DNA of 64,000 nt from Methanoregula sp. (GCF_028679125.1 NZ_JAJRCG010000004.1:1-64000), one strand, 5' to 3'. Shown: positions 41,946 to 50,783, counted from the first letter of the stretch. Translations and numbers: made by a program. Notes: generated from the sequence alone by a model not told the origin.

Positions 41946-42869
41946 TTACGATGCGTAACCCACGGTGAACTGGGTTGTTCCCGAGGTGGTTTTCGGGACA
42001 TCGTAGGCATAGAGAGTATAGGTCCCGGTTGGCATGGTGTTGTCCAGGGTATAGGCGAAGTTCCAGTTCTTGTTTGCCTGGACGGAGAAGGTTCCCAGGG
42101 TAACGCCACCGGCATACTGGCCCGGCCCGTATAATACGAGCTGGACCGTCGTGGCGCCGGTGGTACAGAGGCCGGAAAACTGGAGGGTGTTTCCTCTCGC
42201 AGCGGCATAACTGTTTGAGATAACGGTGACTTTCCCTCCGCCGATGACCTGGAACTCTTTCTTAACTGTTACCATATTATCCGGATCGGTGACAACGATG
42301 ATGTACGTCCCCGAAAGGAGTTTTGTTCCCGGGTTCCACGTATAACTCCATCCCCCGAGAGTACCCACATCCGGCTGGGCGATAGAGACGCCGTTCTCAT
42401 ATGCTCCCGCCCCGTACATGGTCAGCAGCACGTTTTTACACCCTTCCGCCGTCCCGGAGAGGATCATCGAATCCCCGATGATCATCTGTTCCCTGCCCAG
42501 TATCAGGGTTATGGATACCGGCAATGCGGACGATCCGGATGACGGGGTCGTTGCTGTGACACTGCCCGGAGTACTCGCAGCTGTTTCGGGAGTTAACGCA
42601 ATAAATACATTGTTCTGGCCGGAGGACACGGTCATGACAGTCGACCAGCTCTGGTAGCCGGTATACCGGATCTCAAGGGTATGGTTCCCGGGTTCGATGC
42701 CGGTCAGGGTGCTGGGTGTTGTTCCCCGGAACTGGGAATCAAGATAGACCTGGGCACCCGTGGGGGAAGACGTGAACTGGATGGTTCCTTTTTCCGCAGG
42801 CGTTTCATTGACACAACCCGCCAGAAAGATAAAAAAAATCAATGGCAAAATGATTATTTTTCGGATCAT
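41946..42869 (-). CDS. Exported lipoprotein with PEGA domain and tandem surface-layer-type domains
   Basis: A 307-residue lipoprotein. The signal peptide MIRKIIILPLIFFIFLAGC ends in a lipobox, then a PEGA domain (about 28-92: GTIQFTSSPTGAQVYLDSQF, RGTTPSTLTGIEPGNHTLEI), a Ser/Thr-rich linker and two similar beta-sandwich modules (about 115-210 and 215-307). Each begins with a strand like MIIGDSMILSGTAEG or AAARGNTLQFSGLCTTG and continues with LTMYGAGAYENGV or LVLYGPGQYAGGV, followed by WSYTWNPG or WNFAYTLD. These modules are shared with Methanomicrobiales S-layer-type proteins. It is likely a cell-envelope component. Confidence 0.82.
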   Translation of the reverse strand: MIRKIIILPLIFFIFLAGCVNETPAEKGTIQFTSSPTGAQVYLDSQFRGTTPSTLTGIEPGNHTLEIRYTGYQSWSTVMTVSSGQNNVFIALTPETAASTPGSVTATTPSSGSSALPVSITLILGREQMIIGDSMILSGTAEGCKNVLLTMYGAGAYENGVSIAQPDVGTLGGWSYTWNPGTKLLSGTYIIVVTDPDNMVTVKKEFQVIGGGKVTVISNSYAAARGNTLQFSGLCTTGATTVQLVLYGPGQYAGGVTLGTFSVQANKNWNFAYTLDNTMPTGTYTLYAYDVPKTTSGTTQFTVGYAS

Positions 42870-42951
42870 GGTGTGGATCTCCCTCTCACGATAACCGTCA
42901 TTCCGGAGCGATATATAGATTTGCAACCGGTTCCGGGGATTTTTTAAGGGG

Positions 42952-43857
42952 TCAGCGGCAGGTTTCGATAAGGCCGAGGATATCCTTTGCGAGGGCGATG
43001 CTCTTCTCCTCGTCCACCATCAGGGTGTCGAACCGCACCGAATGGCTCACTGCCACCGGGTCGCGGATATCCTGCACGAAGACGTCCGTCAGGCCGCCAT
43101 AACAGTTGAATGTCCCGATCGAGTTCGGCTCATAATCCGCCGCTTTCATGAGGGCTGCGGCCGGGCCGCTCACCGGGCCATCGCCAATGAACGGGCTGAC
43201 CGCGATCACGATCTTGCCCTTTATTGCATCTTTTATCCCTTCGCAGGTAAGGATGGGAAGGATGCTCGTGATCGGGTTTGAAGGGCCGATCACGACCGCG
43301 TCGCTTGCCTCGATCGCTTCCAGCGCTTCCGGTGTTGCCACCGGGGGTTCGTTGAAACTCCGCACGACCTCATGGATATCGATTTTGCCCCGGGCCCGGA
43401 CCCAGTACTCCTGGTAGTCGATGTAGCCAATGTCCGTCTTCACCTGCGTGGTGACCTCGGTATCGGTCATGGGAAGGACGGTCTCGCGGACCCCGTACCG
43501 CTCGCAGAGGATCTTGGTGACGTTGGTCAGCCGCATCCCGTTCCGGAGCATCTCCCCGCGGGCGATGTGCACGGCCCGGTCCTTGTCCCCGATACCGATA
43601 TACTCGTCGATGCCGAGATTCTTTACCTCCTCGTGGGTGGTGAAGGTGTCGCTCCGGATGCCCCACCAGGTGTCCGTGTTGAGGATACCGGCGAAGAGAT
43701 ACATGACGGTATCGACATCCGGCGAGATGTGATTGCCCGAGATCCAGACATCCTCGGCGGTGTTGACGATCACCGCAATCTCGTGCCGGTCCATCACTTT
43801 CTGCATACCCCGCAGGAGTTTCGGCGTGCCGGTCCCGCCCGACAGGAAGGTAATCAT
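42952..43857 (-). CDS. cofD: 2-phospho-L-lactate transferase
   Basis: A 301-residue enzyme of F420 synthesis. It transfers the lactyl-phospho (or phosphoenolpyruvyl) group from the guanylylated precursor to the deazaflavin FO, making F420-0. Family motifs are [18 protein letters not shown] at the N-terminus, [29 protein letters not shown], and [15 protein letters not shown]. It is essential for F420-dependent methanogenesis. It is divergent from the HD-domain gene across a 39-bp gap, so the two promoters are interleaved. Confidence 0.96.
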   Translation of the reverse strand: MITFLSGGTGTPKLLRGMQKVMDRHEIAVIVNTAEDVWISGNHISPDVDTVMYLFAGILNTDTWWGIRSDTFTTHEEVKNLGIDEYIGIGDKDRAVHIARGEMLRNGMRLTNVTKILCERYGVRETVLPMTDTEVTTQVKTDIGYIDYQEYWVRARGKIDIHEVVRSFNEPPVATPEALEAIEASDAVVIGPSNPITSILPILTCEGIKDAIKGKIVIAVSPFIGDGPVSGPAAALMKAADYEPNSIGTFNCYGGLTDVFVQDIRDPVAVSHSVRFDTLMVDEEKSIALAKDILGLIETCR

Positions 43858-43865
43858 TACTCAAT

Positions 43866-43872
43866 ACTTTTA
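43866..43872 (+). promoter_or_regulatory. TATA box of the HD-domain gene
   Basis: The string actttta lies about 27 bp before the GTG at 43897, so a leaderless transcript starting at GTG is likely. It is within the 39-bp gap shared with cofD. Confidence 0.5.
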
Positions 43873-43896
43873 TGCGATGTATATGAAGATTCTTTA

Positions 43897-45102
43897 GTGA
43901 ACCTGAAGATCATCAAGGACCCGGTCCATGGCTATATCGAGGTAGAGGACTACGCCCTCCGGCTGCTCGACTCGCCCGTGCTCCAGCGCCTCCGCTATGT
44001 CCGCCAGCTCGGGTTCTCGTTCCTCGTATACCCGGGTGCCAACCACACGCGCTTCGAGCACTCGCTGGGAACCATGTTCCTTGCCGATGTTGCCGGCCGC
44101 AGGTTCCAGCTGCCCGAAGATGAGCAGCGGCTCGTGGTTACCGCCGCCCTTCTCCACGATATCGGCCACGGACCGTTTTCGCACGCGTGCGAGCCCCTGA
44201 TGGAGCAGTACCTCCACCGCACCCACGATGAGATCGACCCGATCATCGATGAATGCGCCGGGTCCCTGCTCCGCGAGGCGGGTGTGGACCCCGCGGAGCT
44301 CTGCAGTGTGGTGAAAGGGAAGCATCCGCTATCAGGTATTATCCATGGGGATTTCGATGTGGACCGGATGGATTACCTGCTCCGTGACGCTTACTATACT
44401 GGCGCCCCGTACGGCACGGTCGATGCCCAGCGGCTGATCCGGCACCTGATCCGGTACCCTGACGGGACCGTGCTGGACGAGAACGGGGTGAATGCCGCAG
44501 AATCGCTCCTGATCGCCCGGACCCTGATGCGCCCGACCGTCTATTATCACCACGTGAGCCGGATCGGTGAGAGCATGTTCCAGCTGGCGGCGCTGGAGCA
44601 CTGTGCCGGCCTCACAGAGGAGGAGATACCGCAGTTCCTCCGGATGGATGACGCGGGGTGCATGCATGCCCTGCGCACCTCCCCGGATGCGGTTGCCCGT
44701 GACCTCACGCTCCGGTTGTACGAGCGCAGGCTGTACAAGAGGGCGGTCTATGCCGGCAGCGACCAGGTGAACAGCGCTACCTTCCAGGATGGTCTCTCCC
44801 TGGAAAAATCCCGGGAGATTGCGGCCCGGATCGCCGGGCTGGCGGGAATCCGGCCGGAGGACGTGCTCGTGGACATCCCGCCGATTCCCCATGAGATGTC
44901 CCTTGGTGTCCGTGTACAGAGCCGCAATGCGATAACGAATTTTGAGGAGCTCTCTCCCCGTATCCGCACGCTCAACATGACCCGGCGCGAGCAGTGGCGC
45001 CTCGGTGTCTACACGCTTCCGGAGCACCGGGAGATCGTGACCGATGCCGCGTGCGAGATCCTGCATATCCGGAAACCGACACGGCAGGACACGCTGTTTT
45101 AA
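43897..45102 (+). CDS. HD-domain phosphohydrolase (dGTPase/SAMHD1-like)
   Basis: A 401-residue HD protein starting with GTG (VNLKIIKDPVHGYIEVEDYALRLLDS). The KDPVHG opening and RLRYVRQLGFSFLVYPGANHTRFEHSLG are hallmarks of the SAMHD1-like group. The metal site is His/His-Asp/Asp: NHTRFEHSLG, AALLHDIGHGPFSHACE and DFDVDRMDYLLRDAYYTG. Such enzymes hydrolyse dNTPs or related nucleotides to control pools, sometimes under nucleotide allostery. The frame is open far upstream inside cofD, but the start is fixed by homology and the promoter. Confidence 0.92.
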   Translation: MNLKIIKDPVHGYIEVEDYALRLLDSPVLQRLRYVRQLGFSFLVYPGANHTRFEHSLGTMFLADVAGRRFQLPEDEQRLVVTAALLHDIGHGPFSHACEPLMEQYLHRTHDEIDPIIDECAGSLLREAGVDPAELCSVVKGKHPLSGIIHGDFDVDRMDYLLRDAYYTGAPYGTVDAQRLIRHLIRYPDGTVLDENGVNAAESLLIARTLMRPTVYYHHVSRIGESMFQLAALEHCAGLTEEEIPQFLRMDDAGCMHALRTSPDAVARDLTLRLYERRLYKRAVYAGSDQVNSATFQDGLSLEKSREIAARIAGLAGIRPEDVLVDIPPIPHEMSLGVRVQSRNAITNFEELSPRIRTLNMTRREQWRLGVYTLPEHREIVTDAACEILHIRKPTRQDTLF

Positions 45103-45177
45103 CCCGTAAACCGCCGGTATCCTGGTATACCGGGGCAAAAATCCCACGGGAGTCTCCCGCGCGGCTCGTGAATAAAC

Positions 45178-45188
45178 AATAATATATT
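45178..45188 (+). promoter_or_regulatory. TATA box of the lipoprotein gene
   Basis: The AT-rich string aataatatatt lies about 28 bp before the ATG at 45211. This distance implies a leaderless mRNA. Confidence 0.65.
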
Positions 45189-45210
45189 ACGGTTCCCTAA
45201 CACTCCCCAT

Positions 45211-45702
45211 ATGCAACACACAGTCCTTGCTGCCATCCTGCTCGTTATTGCATGCGTCATGATGGCCGGGTGCTCCGGGAGCCAGGGCACTGCAGCGACG
45301 GCAACCCCCACGGCGGCTTCGGTCACCCCCGGCGCCCCTGCAGCCACGGCAGTGGTTACGACCACTCAGCAACCCACGTTCGCGCTGGGCGACCATTATC
45401 TCCAGAAGTCGTACTCCTTCCAGAGCGAGAAGGATGTGCGGACCGAGCAGTTCCGCGTGGACAACCCTTCATGGGGGATCGACATCGTTGTCCTCCCGCT
45501 CAATGACGACCCGCAGTATTGCTGGTTTGAGATGACGGTGACCAACATGGACAACGGCCAGAACGATACCTACGGGTACGGCCGATCCTATGTGTACGAG
45601 AAGCACCAGCAGTTCCCGATGTATGTCACCGGGCCCTATACGATCGAGATGAAAGGCAACCGGGTCAAGGTGGATGTGACCGCCGCAAAGCGGAACCCGT
45701 GA
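45211..45702 (+). CDS. Lipoprotein of unknown function
   Basis: A 163-residue lipoprotein. The signal is MQHTVLAAILLVIACVMMAGC with a lipobox (MMAGC), then an Ala/Thr-rich spacer of about 35 residues and a beta domain (HYLQKSYSFQSEKDVRTEQFRVDNPSWGIDIVVLP, FEMTVTNMDNGQND, GPYTIEMKGNRVKVDVTAAK). It resembles small surface proteins of Methanomicrobiales without a known function. The next gene follows 13 bases later, so the two probably form an operon. Confidence 0.75.
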   Translation: MQHTVLAAILLVIACVMMAGCSGSQGTAATATPTAASVTPGAPAATAVVTTTQQPTFALGDHYLQKSYSFQSEKDVRTEQFRVDNPSWGIDIVVLPLNDDPQYCWFEMTVTNMDNGQNDTYGYGRSYVYEKHQQFPMYVTGPYTIEMKGNRVKVDVTAAKRNP

Positions 45703-45715
45703 AAGGAGAAGAACC

Positions 45716-46159
45716 ATGTCTGAAGATATACTGGTAATTGTCTGCGGCGTTGTCGTCATTGTTGTCGCCATTGCCGTTGCGTTAGGAAGTCTCCGCCGCG
45801 CGGAGCGGAAAATGCACGAGAGCACCCACAAGTTCAAGGTATATTCGGATCTCCTCAATGCGATCACCGAACTGAATCTTTCGGGCGACGATCCCTACAA
45901 GGTGGATATCGCGAAGAAGAACCTTGCCATGACCCTCAACCGGCTCAATCTCGTGGGAAGCACGGGGGTTCTCCGGAGCACCAACGACCTGCTGGACTTC
46001 TTCAATGAGTACAAGGACAAGAACCTCGATACCCTCAGGCTCCATAATATCCTCAATACGCTCGTCATCGAGGCCCGCCGCGATCTCAACCCGGAGCATG
46101 CCCAGAAGATTGAGGATGCTCAGGTCCGGTACCGCTTCTTTGCGCCGGTGAAGAAGTAG
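45716..46159 (+). CDS. Membrane-anchored helical protein of unknown function
   Basis: A 147-residue protein with one N-terminal membrane helix (about 4-24, DILVIVCGVVVIVVAIAVALG) followed by a cytosolic alpha-helical domain of about 120 residues (RRAERKMHESTHKFKVYSDLLNAITELNLSGDD, and LRLHNILNTLVIEARRDLNPEH). The ribosome site aaggagaa lies eight bases before the ATG. It follows the lipoprotein gene by 13 bases. Helical domains of this sort bind cytosolic partners; none is obvious here. Confidence 0.75.
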   Translation: MSEDILVIVCGVVVIVVAIAVALGSLRRAERKMHESTHKFKVYSDLLNAITELNLSGDDPYKVDIAKKNLAMTLNRLNLVGSTGVLRSTNDLLDFFNEYKDKNLDTLRLHNILNTLVIEARRDLNPEHAQKIEDAQVRYRFFAPVKK

Positions 46160-46343
46160 ATCCCGCCATCTCCAAATCTCTTTTTATTTCCTGGAGAGAT
46201 CCAGGTTCAGATGAAATTATTCCCCACTCCTGCACCCCCCTTCGCCCGACAGGGATAGAGCGCAGTGCGATGCCATTGCATCAGCCGAAAATCTCCTTCC
46301 GTTACGGGTTCCATCATCGCAGCGTGGGGATGCCCCGGCGCGT

Positions 46344-46359
46344 GGAGGGGGTCGGCCAC
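46344..46359 (+). repeat. G-rich repeat unit 1
   Basis: The unit reads ggagggggtcggccac. A near copy, ggagggggtcgggcac, lies at 46547-46562, and an inverted copy at 46457-46473. All three lie in the gap before ubiX. Confidence 0.6.
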
Positions 46360-46456
46360 ATTATTTACGTTCTGGAAAAGACGGTACAGCAGGGAACCAA
46401 GCGTCGTATTTTTTGGGTACTGTCCGCTTCCCGGTACCTGAACCAATCCCAAAAAA

Positions 46457-46473
46457 GTGGTCCGACCCCCTAC
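46457..46473 (-). repeat. G-rich repeat unit 2 (inverted)
   Basis: The plus strand reads gtggtccgaccccctac; its complement gtagggggtcggaccac matches units 1 and 3 apart from two or three bases. Pairing with either would form a stem of about 12 bp. Confidence 0.6.
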
Positions 46474-46546
46474 ATCACATTTCCGGTTTTGCACAAAAAT
46501 CGCAAAAATTACCCCGGAGAATCCCGGGTATGTAGCATGGGGTATT

Positions 46547-46562
46547 GGAGGGGGTCGGGCAC
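46547..46562 (+). repeat. G-rich repeat unit 3
   Basis: The unit reads ggagggggtcgggcac, one base different from unit 1. It lies about 90 bp before the ubiX start. Confidence 0.6.
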
Positions 46563-46658
46563 AAAAATTGGTGCCGGGTGTGAGCCGTAACACTATGGCA
46601 CAAACTCTTTTTGTCCCCGCTCCGACATTGGTATGAAAGGAGAGGCGGTTTGGCAGCC

Positions 46659-47213
46659 ATGACAAAAGAGATCGTAGTCGGGGTGACGGGTGCGAGCGGG
46701 GCAATCTATGCCCGGCGCCTTCTTGAGGTGCTCAGTAAGGATGCAAAGGTCCACGTCATAGTCTCGGATGTCGCGGAGAAGATCGCAGCCCACGAGGGCG
46801 TCTCGCTCGCGGGATTCAATGCCGAGTATCATGCAAACGACAAGCTCTTCGCATCGATTGCCAGCGGTTCGCACAAGTACGATGGCATGGTCGTGATCCC
46901 GTGCAGTGCAAAGACGCTTGCCGCGATTGCGAACGGGTATGCCGACAACCTGATCACCCGCACTGCCGATGTCTGCCTCAAGGAAGGCCGGAAATGCATC
47001 CTCGTCACCCGCGAGATGCCCCTCTCCAGGATACACTTAAAAAACATGCTTGCTGCAGAAGAGGCAGGTGCCACCATCATGCCGGCAAGCCCCGGGTTCT
47101 ACCACAAACCTAAAACCATTGACGATCTCGTGGACATGGTGGTGGCCCGGGTGCTCGACCACCTCGATATCGAACACAATCTCATCCAGCGCTGGAGCGG
47201 TTACGATGCGTGA
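46659..47213 (+). CDS. ubiX: Flavin prenyltransferase UbiX
   Basis: A 184-residue flavodoxin-like enzyme that makes prenylated FMN from FMN and dimethylallyl phosphate, the cofactor of UbiD-type decarboxylases. It has the opening VVGVTGASGAIYARRLLEVL, the central VIPCSAKTLAAIANGYADNLITRTADVCLKE, and REMPLSRIHLKNMLAAEEAGATIMPASPGFYHKP. The Shine-Dalgarno aaaggagagg (46636-46645) is spaced better for a TTG at 46650, which would add three residues (MAA). Its stop overlaps the start of the UbiD-family gene by eight bases, so cofactor and enzyme are co-translated. Confidence 0.94.
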   Translation: MTKEIVVGVTGASGAIYARRLLEVLSKDAKVHVIVSDVAEKIAAHEGVSLAGFNAEYHANDKLFASIASGSHKYDGMVVIPCSAKTLAAIANGYADNLITRTADVCLKEGRKCILVTREMPLSRIHLKNMLAAEEAGATIMPASPGFYHKPKTIDDLVDMVVARVLDHLDIEHNLIQRWSGYDA

Positions 47214-48441
47214 ATTTATCGAAAAGATGCGGAAGGCAGGGCTCGTTGTTGATGTGAAGGAAAACGTATCGGCCGACATGCAGGCGCCGAAGATGGCGGC
47301 CGGTACCGACAAGCTCCTCTTCTTCCACAATATCGGCGGTCACAAGGCCGTCATGAACCTCACCGCGAGCCGGGCCGCGCTCTCCCTTGCGCTCGGTATC
47401 GAGGAAGCGAAGATGGTAAAGACCCTCGCGGACGCACAGTTCAACGGGAAGGTTGTCGAGGACGGGACGCTCCCGATGCAGAAGGTGGATCTCACAAAGC
47501 TCCCCATCATGCACCATTTCCCGAAGGATGCCGGGAAGTACCTCACTTCCGCCATCGTCTTCTCCCGCTGGGAGGGTGTGGAGAACGCCTCGATCCACCG
47601 GATGCAGGTGCTGGACGACCACCGGGTTGCTGCCCGTCTGGTCGAGGGCCGGCACACCCACGTGATGGTGAAGAAGGCCATAGCGAAAGGCGAGAAACTC
47701 CCCATTGCGATCACCATCGGGACGCACCCTGCGGTAACCTTTGCGAGCTGCACCCGTGTTCCCACGGGCATGGAACTCCCGTATGCCGCGGAACTGATGG
47801 GCGGCACGATGAAGGTGAAGCGGTGCAGCAACGGTGTGCTCGTACCCGACGCGGAGATTGTGCTGGAAGGATTCATCACGGCGGAACTCACCGACGAGGG
47901 CCCGTTTGTCGATATCACCGGCACCTATGACCCGATCCGTCGCCAGCATATCATCGAGTTCACCGGTATGTACATGAAGCCTGACTGCATCTACCACGGG
48001 ATCCTGCCGGGCGGGGACGAGCACAAGGTGTTGATGGGCTGCCCCTACGAGCCGAAGATCTACAAGGCCGTGGCCGGTGTGACCGAGGTCAGGAATGTGG
48101 TCCTGACCAAGGGTGGCTGCGGGTATCTCCACGCAGTCGTCCAGATCAAGAAGAGCACGCAGGGTGACGGCAAGAATGCGATCATGGCCGCGTTTGCCGC
48201 CCACACCTCGCTCAAGCACGTGGTGGTCGTGGACGAGGACATCGATCCCACGAATCCCCACGAGGTCGAATATGCAATCGCGACCCGGGTGAACGGCGAC
48301 CGGGACATCATGGTCATTACCGGCGTCCGCGGCTCCTCGCTCGACCCGTGCCAGCTCGAGGATGGCACGAACGTGAAGGTCGGCGTTGATGCAACGATGG
48401 TGCTCGGGCACGAGGCAGAGTTCACGCGGGCCACGTGGTGA
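47206..48441 (+). CDS. UbiD-family decarboxylase, probable anhydromevalonate phosphate decarboxylase
   Basis: A 411-residue prenylated-FMN-dependent decarboxylase. It carries the UbiD core: QVLDDHRVAARLVEGRHTHVMVKKA, ITIGTHPAVTFASCTRVPTGMELPYAAELMGG, and the catalytic acid region LEGFITAELTDEGPFVDITGTYD. In the archaeal mevalonate pathway a UbiD homologue decarboxylates trans-anhydromevalonate 5-phosphate to isopentenyl phosphate; the immediate neighbours UbiX and an AcnX-type dehydratase point to that role rather than to aromatic acid decarboxylation. It overlaps ubiX by eight bases and is followed four bases later by the dehydratase gene. Confidence 0.9.
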   Translation: MREFIEKMRKAGLVVDVKENVSADMQAPKMAAGTDKLLFFHNIGGHKAVMNLTASRAALSLALGIEEAKMVKTLADAQFNGKVVEDGTLPMQKVDLTKLPIMHHFPKDAGKYLTSAIVFSRWEGVENASIHRMQVLDDHRVAARLVEGRHTHVMVKKAIAKGEKLPIAITIGTHPAVTFASCTRVPTGMELPYAAELMGGTMKVKRCSNGVLVPDAEIVLEGFITAELTDEGPFVDITGTYDPIRRQHIIEFTGMYMKPDCIYHGILPGGDEHKVLMGCPYEPKIYKAVAGVTEVRNVVLTKGGCGYLHAVVQIKKSTQGDGKNAIMAAFAAHTSLKHVVVVDEDIDPTNPHEVEYAIATRVNGDRDIMVITGVRGSSLDPCQLEDGTNVKVGVDATMVLGHEAEFTRATW

Positions 48442-48445
48442 GATC

Positions 48446-49612
48446 ATGCACCTTGACAGGGACGATGAACGGATTCTCGCCGGCGAACAGGGCGAGACAA
48501 AGCAGAAGATGCTCGAACTCCTCGTAGCGCTGGGCAAGGTCTTCGGGGCAGAACGGCTTGTCCCCATTGCAAGTGCACAGGTGAGCGGGGCGTCTTACAA
48601 GACGATCGGGGAGTACGGCCTCCAGTGGCTCAACTCGCTCGATGCAAAAGCCGTTGTCCCGGCAGTGCTGAACCCGATCGGTATGCCCCGGACACGGTGG
48701 CAGGAGATGGGCGTTGATGAGGACTTTGCTGCAAAACAGCAGGCCGTTGTCGCGGCCTACGAGCGGCTGGGCATCGCCCTTGAATGCACCTGCACGCCCT
48801 ACTATCTCCGCACAACGAACTTCGGCGAACACCTCGCGTGGTCGGAGTCCTCGGCGGTCTGTTACGCGAACTCGGTGATCGGGGCCCGGACGAACCGCGA
48901 GGGTGGACCCGGTGCCCTTGCTGCTGCGCTCATGGGAAAGACGCCCTGTTACGGGCTCCACCTTGATGAGAACCGTAAACCCCAGGTGATCGTCCGCGTA
49001 CAGGCCGATACCCGCGACTGGAGTATCGCCCATTACGGGGCGCTTGGCTACCATACCGGCAAGCTCGTGGGCAACCGGATCCCGATCTTCTCGGGGCTCG
49101 AGGCCGCTGACCCCGACCGGCTCAAGGGACTCGGGGCGGCGATGGCGGCTACCGGCGCCGTGGCACTCTACCATGTCGAAGGCGTTACTCCGGAAGCATC
49201 AAAAGGGCAGTTCGACCTGTCAGGTCTCGAAGTTATTACCGTAGAAGCGGAAGAGGTCACCCGGCTGTTCAAAGAGATCCCGGTCGAGGCCGTGGCCGTG
49301 GGGTGCCCGCACTGCTCCCCAAAAGAACTGGAGGAGATCGCCCGGCTCATGAAAGGGCGGGTTGTCAGCAAACCGTTCTACATCTTTGCTTCGCAGGGCG
49401 TAATCGATAAAAACCAGCGGACCGTGGACCAGATCGAGACGTGTGGTGCCCGTGTCTTTGCCGATACCTGTATGGTGGTCTCTCCCGTGATGGAGCAGTA
49501 CGAATCGATCATGGTGAACTCCGGAAAAGCCCTTGCCTATGTGCCGAATATGTGCGCCGCGGTCTCCCGTATCGGGACGATTGAGGACTGTGTGCGGGTG
49601 GGGACGGAATAA
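48446..49612 (+). CDS. AcnX-type dehydratase, probable phosphomevalonate dehydratase large subunit
   Basis: A 388-residue aconitase-X (DUF521) protein beginning MHLDRDDERILAGEQGETKQKMLELLVALGK. Cysteines in AVGCPHCSPKELEEI, ETCGARVFADTCMVV and NMCAAVSRIG are candidates for the iron-sulfur cluster. In archaea the AcnX large subunit with a DUF126 small subunit dehydrates mevalonate 5-phosphate to trans-anhydromevalonate 5-phosphate, the substrate of the UbiD-family enzyme just upstream. The small subunit is not in this window. The ATG at 48446 is four bases after the decarboxylase stop. Confidence 0.92.
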   Translation: MHLDRDDERILAGEQGETKQKMLELLVALGKVFGAERLVPIASAQVSGASYKTIGEYGLQWLNSLDAKAVVPAVLNPIGMPRTRWQEMGVDEDFAAKQQAVVAAYERLGIALECTCTPYYLRTTNFGEHLAWSESSAVCYANSVIGARTNREGGPGALAAALMGKTPCYGLHLDENRKPQVIVRVQADTRDWSIAHYGALGYHTGKLVGNRIPIFSGLEAADPDRLKGLGAAMAATGAVALYHVEGVTPEASKGQFDLSGLEVITVEAEEVTRLFKEIPVEAVAVGCPHCSPKELEEIARLMKGRVVSKPFYIFASQGVIDKNQRTVDQIETCGARVFADTCMVVSPVMEQYESIMVNSGKALAYVPNMCAAVSRIGTIEDCVRVGTE

Positions 49613-49691
49613 TTCTTTCCCGTTTTCGATCAGGACCGGGGCATGTCTGTTCATGCAATCAATTTAACATCGCGTTTCTCAATCACTGATT

Positions 49692-50348
49692 GTGAATAAC
49701 CAGATTATTGTCATTTGTGCAGTGACCGCATTATTCGCCGCAGGCTGTGTGGGTGACCCCGGGGGTTCTGCAACCACAACACCCGTTGTGATCGATTATC
49801 AGGGAGATCCCGGATGGGTCCGATATACCAATACGGATCTTCATTTCAGTATCTCCACACCGGTTGACTGGGAGATCCTGTCTGTGACAAAATCTGTCCT
49901 CGCGAAAAAAACCACCATGAACCTGACATTGGCCATGAACAGGGTTGTTTTTGCATGCGCCCCGAACATGACGGGATGCGTTATGATATCCGGCATGGAT
50001 TATTCCGGAGAACCGGTCTCTCCTGACAATGATTCAGGAGACCCCTGGATACCGGACAACCGGTATGAGGAGTTCCTGGTGAATGCAGAATCCGCAACGT
50101 TTGAGGGCATTGACGTTACCATAACCAGCGTAACAAAAGACAGCAGGAATTACCTGATCAATGGACATCCGGCACGGCATGCTTCATTTATTGTGCAGAT
50201 AAACGGCGAATCCCAGACCACCGATTGCTACATCATAGCCCATAACAATGTGTATTATTCCGAATGGTATGCTGCACGGCCCGGATCAACCACGTTTGAG
50301 GCTGCGACAGCATCGGATATCATGCACACCTTTGATATCGCACTATAA
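49692..50348 (+). CDS. Lipoprotein of unknown function (GTG start)
   Basis: A 218-residue lipoprotein starting with GTG (VNNQIIVICAVTALFAAGC). The lipobox FAAGC is clear. The mature part begins GDPGGSATTTP and then YTNTDLHFSISTPVDWEILSVTKSVLAKKTTMNLTL, like PsbP/DUF-type domains that open with a STPxxW strand, followed by a Cys pair (CAPNMTGC). It ends with TFEAATASDIMHTFDIAL. It may bind small ligands at the cell surface (inference); no partner gene is adjacent. Confidence 0.75.
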   Translation: MNNQIIVICAVTALFAAGCVGDPGGSATTTPVVIDYQGDPGWVRYTNTDLHFSISTPVDWEILSVTKSVLAKKTTMNLTLAMNRVVFACAPNMTGCVMISGMDYSGEPVSPDNDSGDPWIPDNRYEEFLVNAESATFEGIDVTITSVTKDSRNYLINGHPARHASFIVQINGESQTTDCYIIAHNNVYYSEWYAARPGSTTFEAATASDIMHTFDIAL

Positions 50349-50453
50349 TGGCATTTTTTTAAGCTAATGTGATGAGCATATTATCCCCGATTGTCGCGGC
50401 AAAAAGCCGACGGTCAATAAGCGTCCCGGCGGCAATTAAAAAAAGAAAATCCT

Positions 50454-50783
50454 TCAGCCGAGCAGAAGCAGGATCTTCCTGATCTCCACAACTGCTTCAG
50501 GTGTCGGGTTATGGCCCGGGCTGACCCCTTCCCCGTACGAAAGGATCTTCCTGACATCGCCTGCCTTTGTGTTCGCAAACGTGATCTTGTTCCAGACCTT
50601 CTGGTCTATCGTGTTCCACGTGCACTGGAGCAGGTGAGTGAGAAGGGCGACATCCGCTTCGGAGAATGACTTCCACTCCGCGCCCATTCCCTGCTGCATC
50701 ATCTTCATTGCAGTCTCGACCGTCTTCCCGCGGTGGACATGGTACAGGCGTCTTCCCAACTCTGCCTGGGTTACATCCGGCAT
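50454..50783 (-). CDS. Small helical protein of unknown function, member A of a divergent paralogue pair
   Basis: A 109-residue all-helical protein starting MPDVTQAELGRRLYHVHRGKTVETAMKM. The core ELGRR-(x)14-AxxxMxx-(x)3-AEW-xSFSEADVxLLTHLL matches the plus-strand gene at 50982 throughout (AEWHSFSGEDYVILKEML). There are no cysteines in shared positions other than one here (LLQCTW). The start at 50783 lies 99 bp from the centre of a palindrome at 50873-50891. No family is recognised; the size and helical profile fit a small regulator or adaptor. Confidence 0.72.
   Translation of the reverse strand: MPDVTQAELGRRLYHVHRGKTVETAMKMMQQGMGAEWKSFSEADVALLTHLLQCTWNTIDQKVWNKITFANTKAGDVRKILSYGEGVSPGHNPTPEAVVEIRKILLLLG

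Larger units (their letters stand above)
46160..46649. other. Intergenic region with three G-rich repeat units
   Basis: About 490 bp without a credible gene. It holds three copies of a G-rich unit: direct at 46344-46359 and 46547-46562, inverted at 46457-46473. A Shine-Dalgarno (aaaggagagg) at 46636-46645 belongs to ubiX. The unit spacing allows long-range hairpins in RNA, so a structured leader or non-coding RNA is possible. Confidence 0.5.

Noticed and set aside
43372-43896. Long upstream extension of the HD protein
   Set aside because: It overlaps cofD antisense; homology begins at the GTG at 43897, where a TATA box is correctly spaced.
46207-46704. 165-codon minus-strand frame before ubiX
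   Set aside because: It crosses the repeat units and the ubiX start, has no recognisable domain and an irregular composition.
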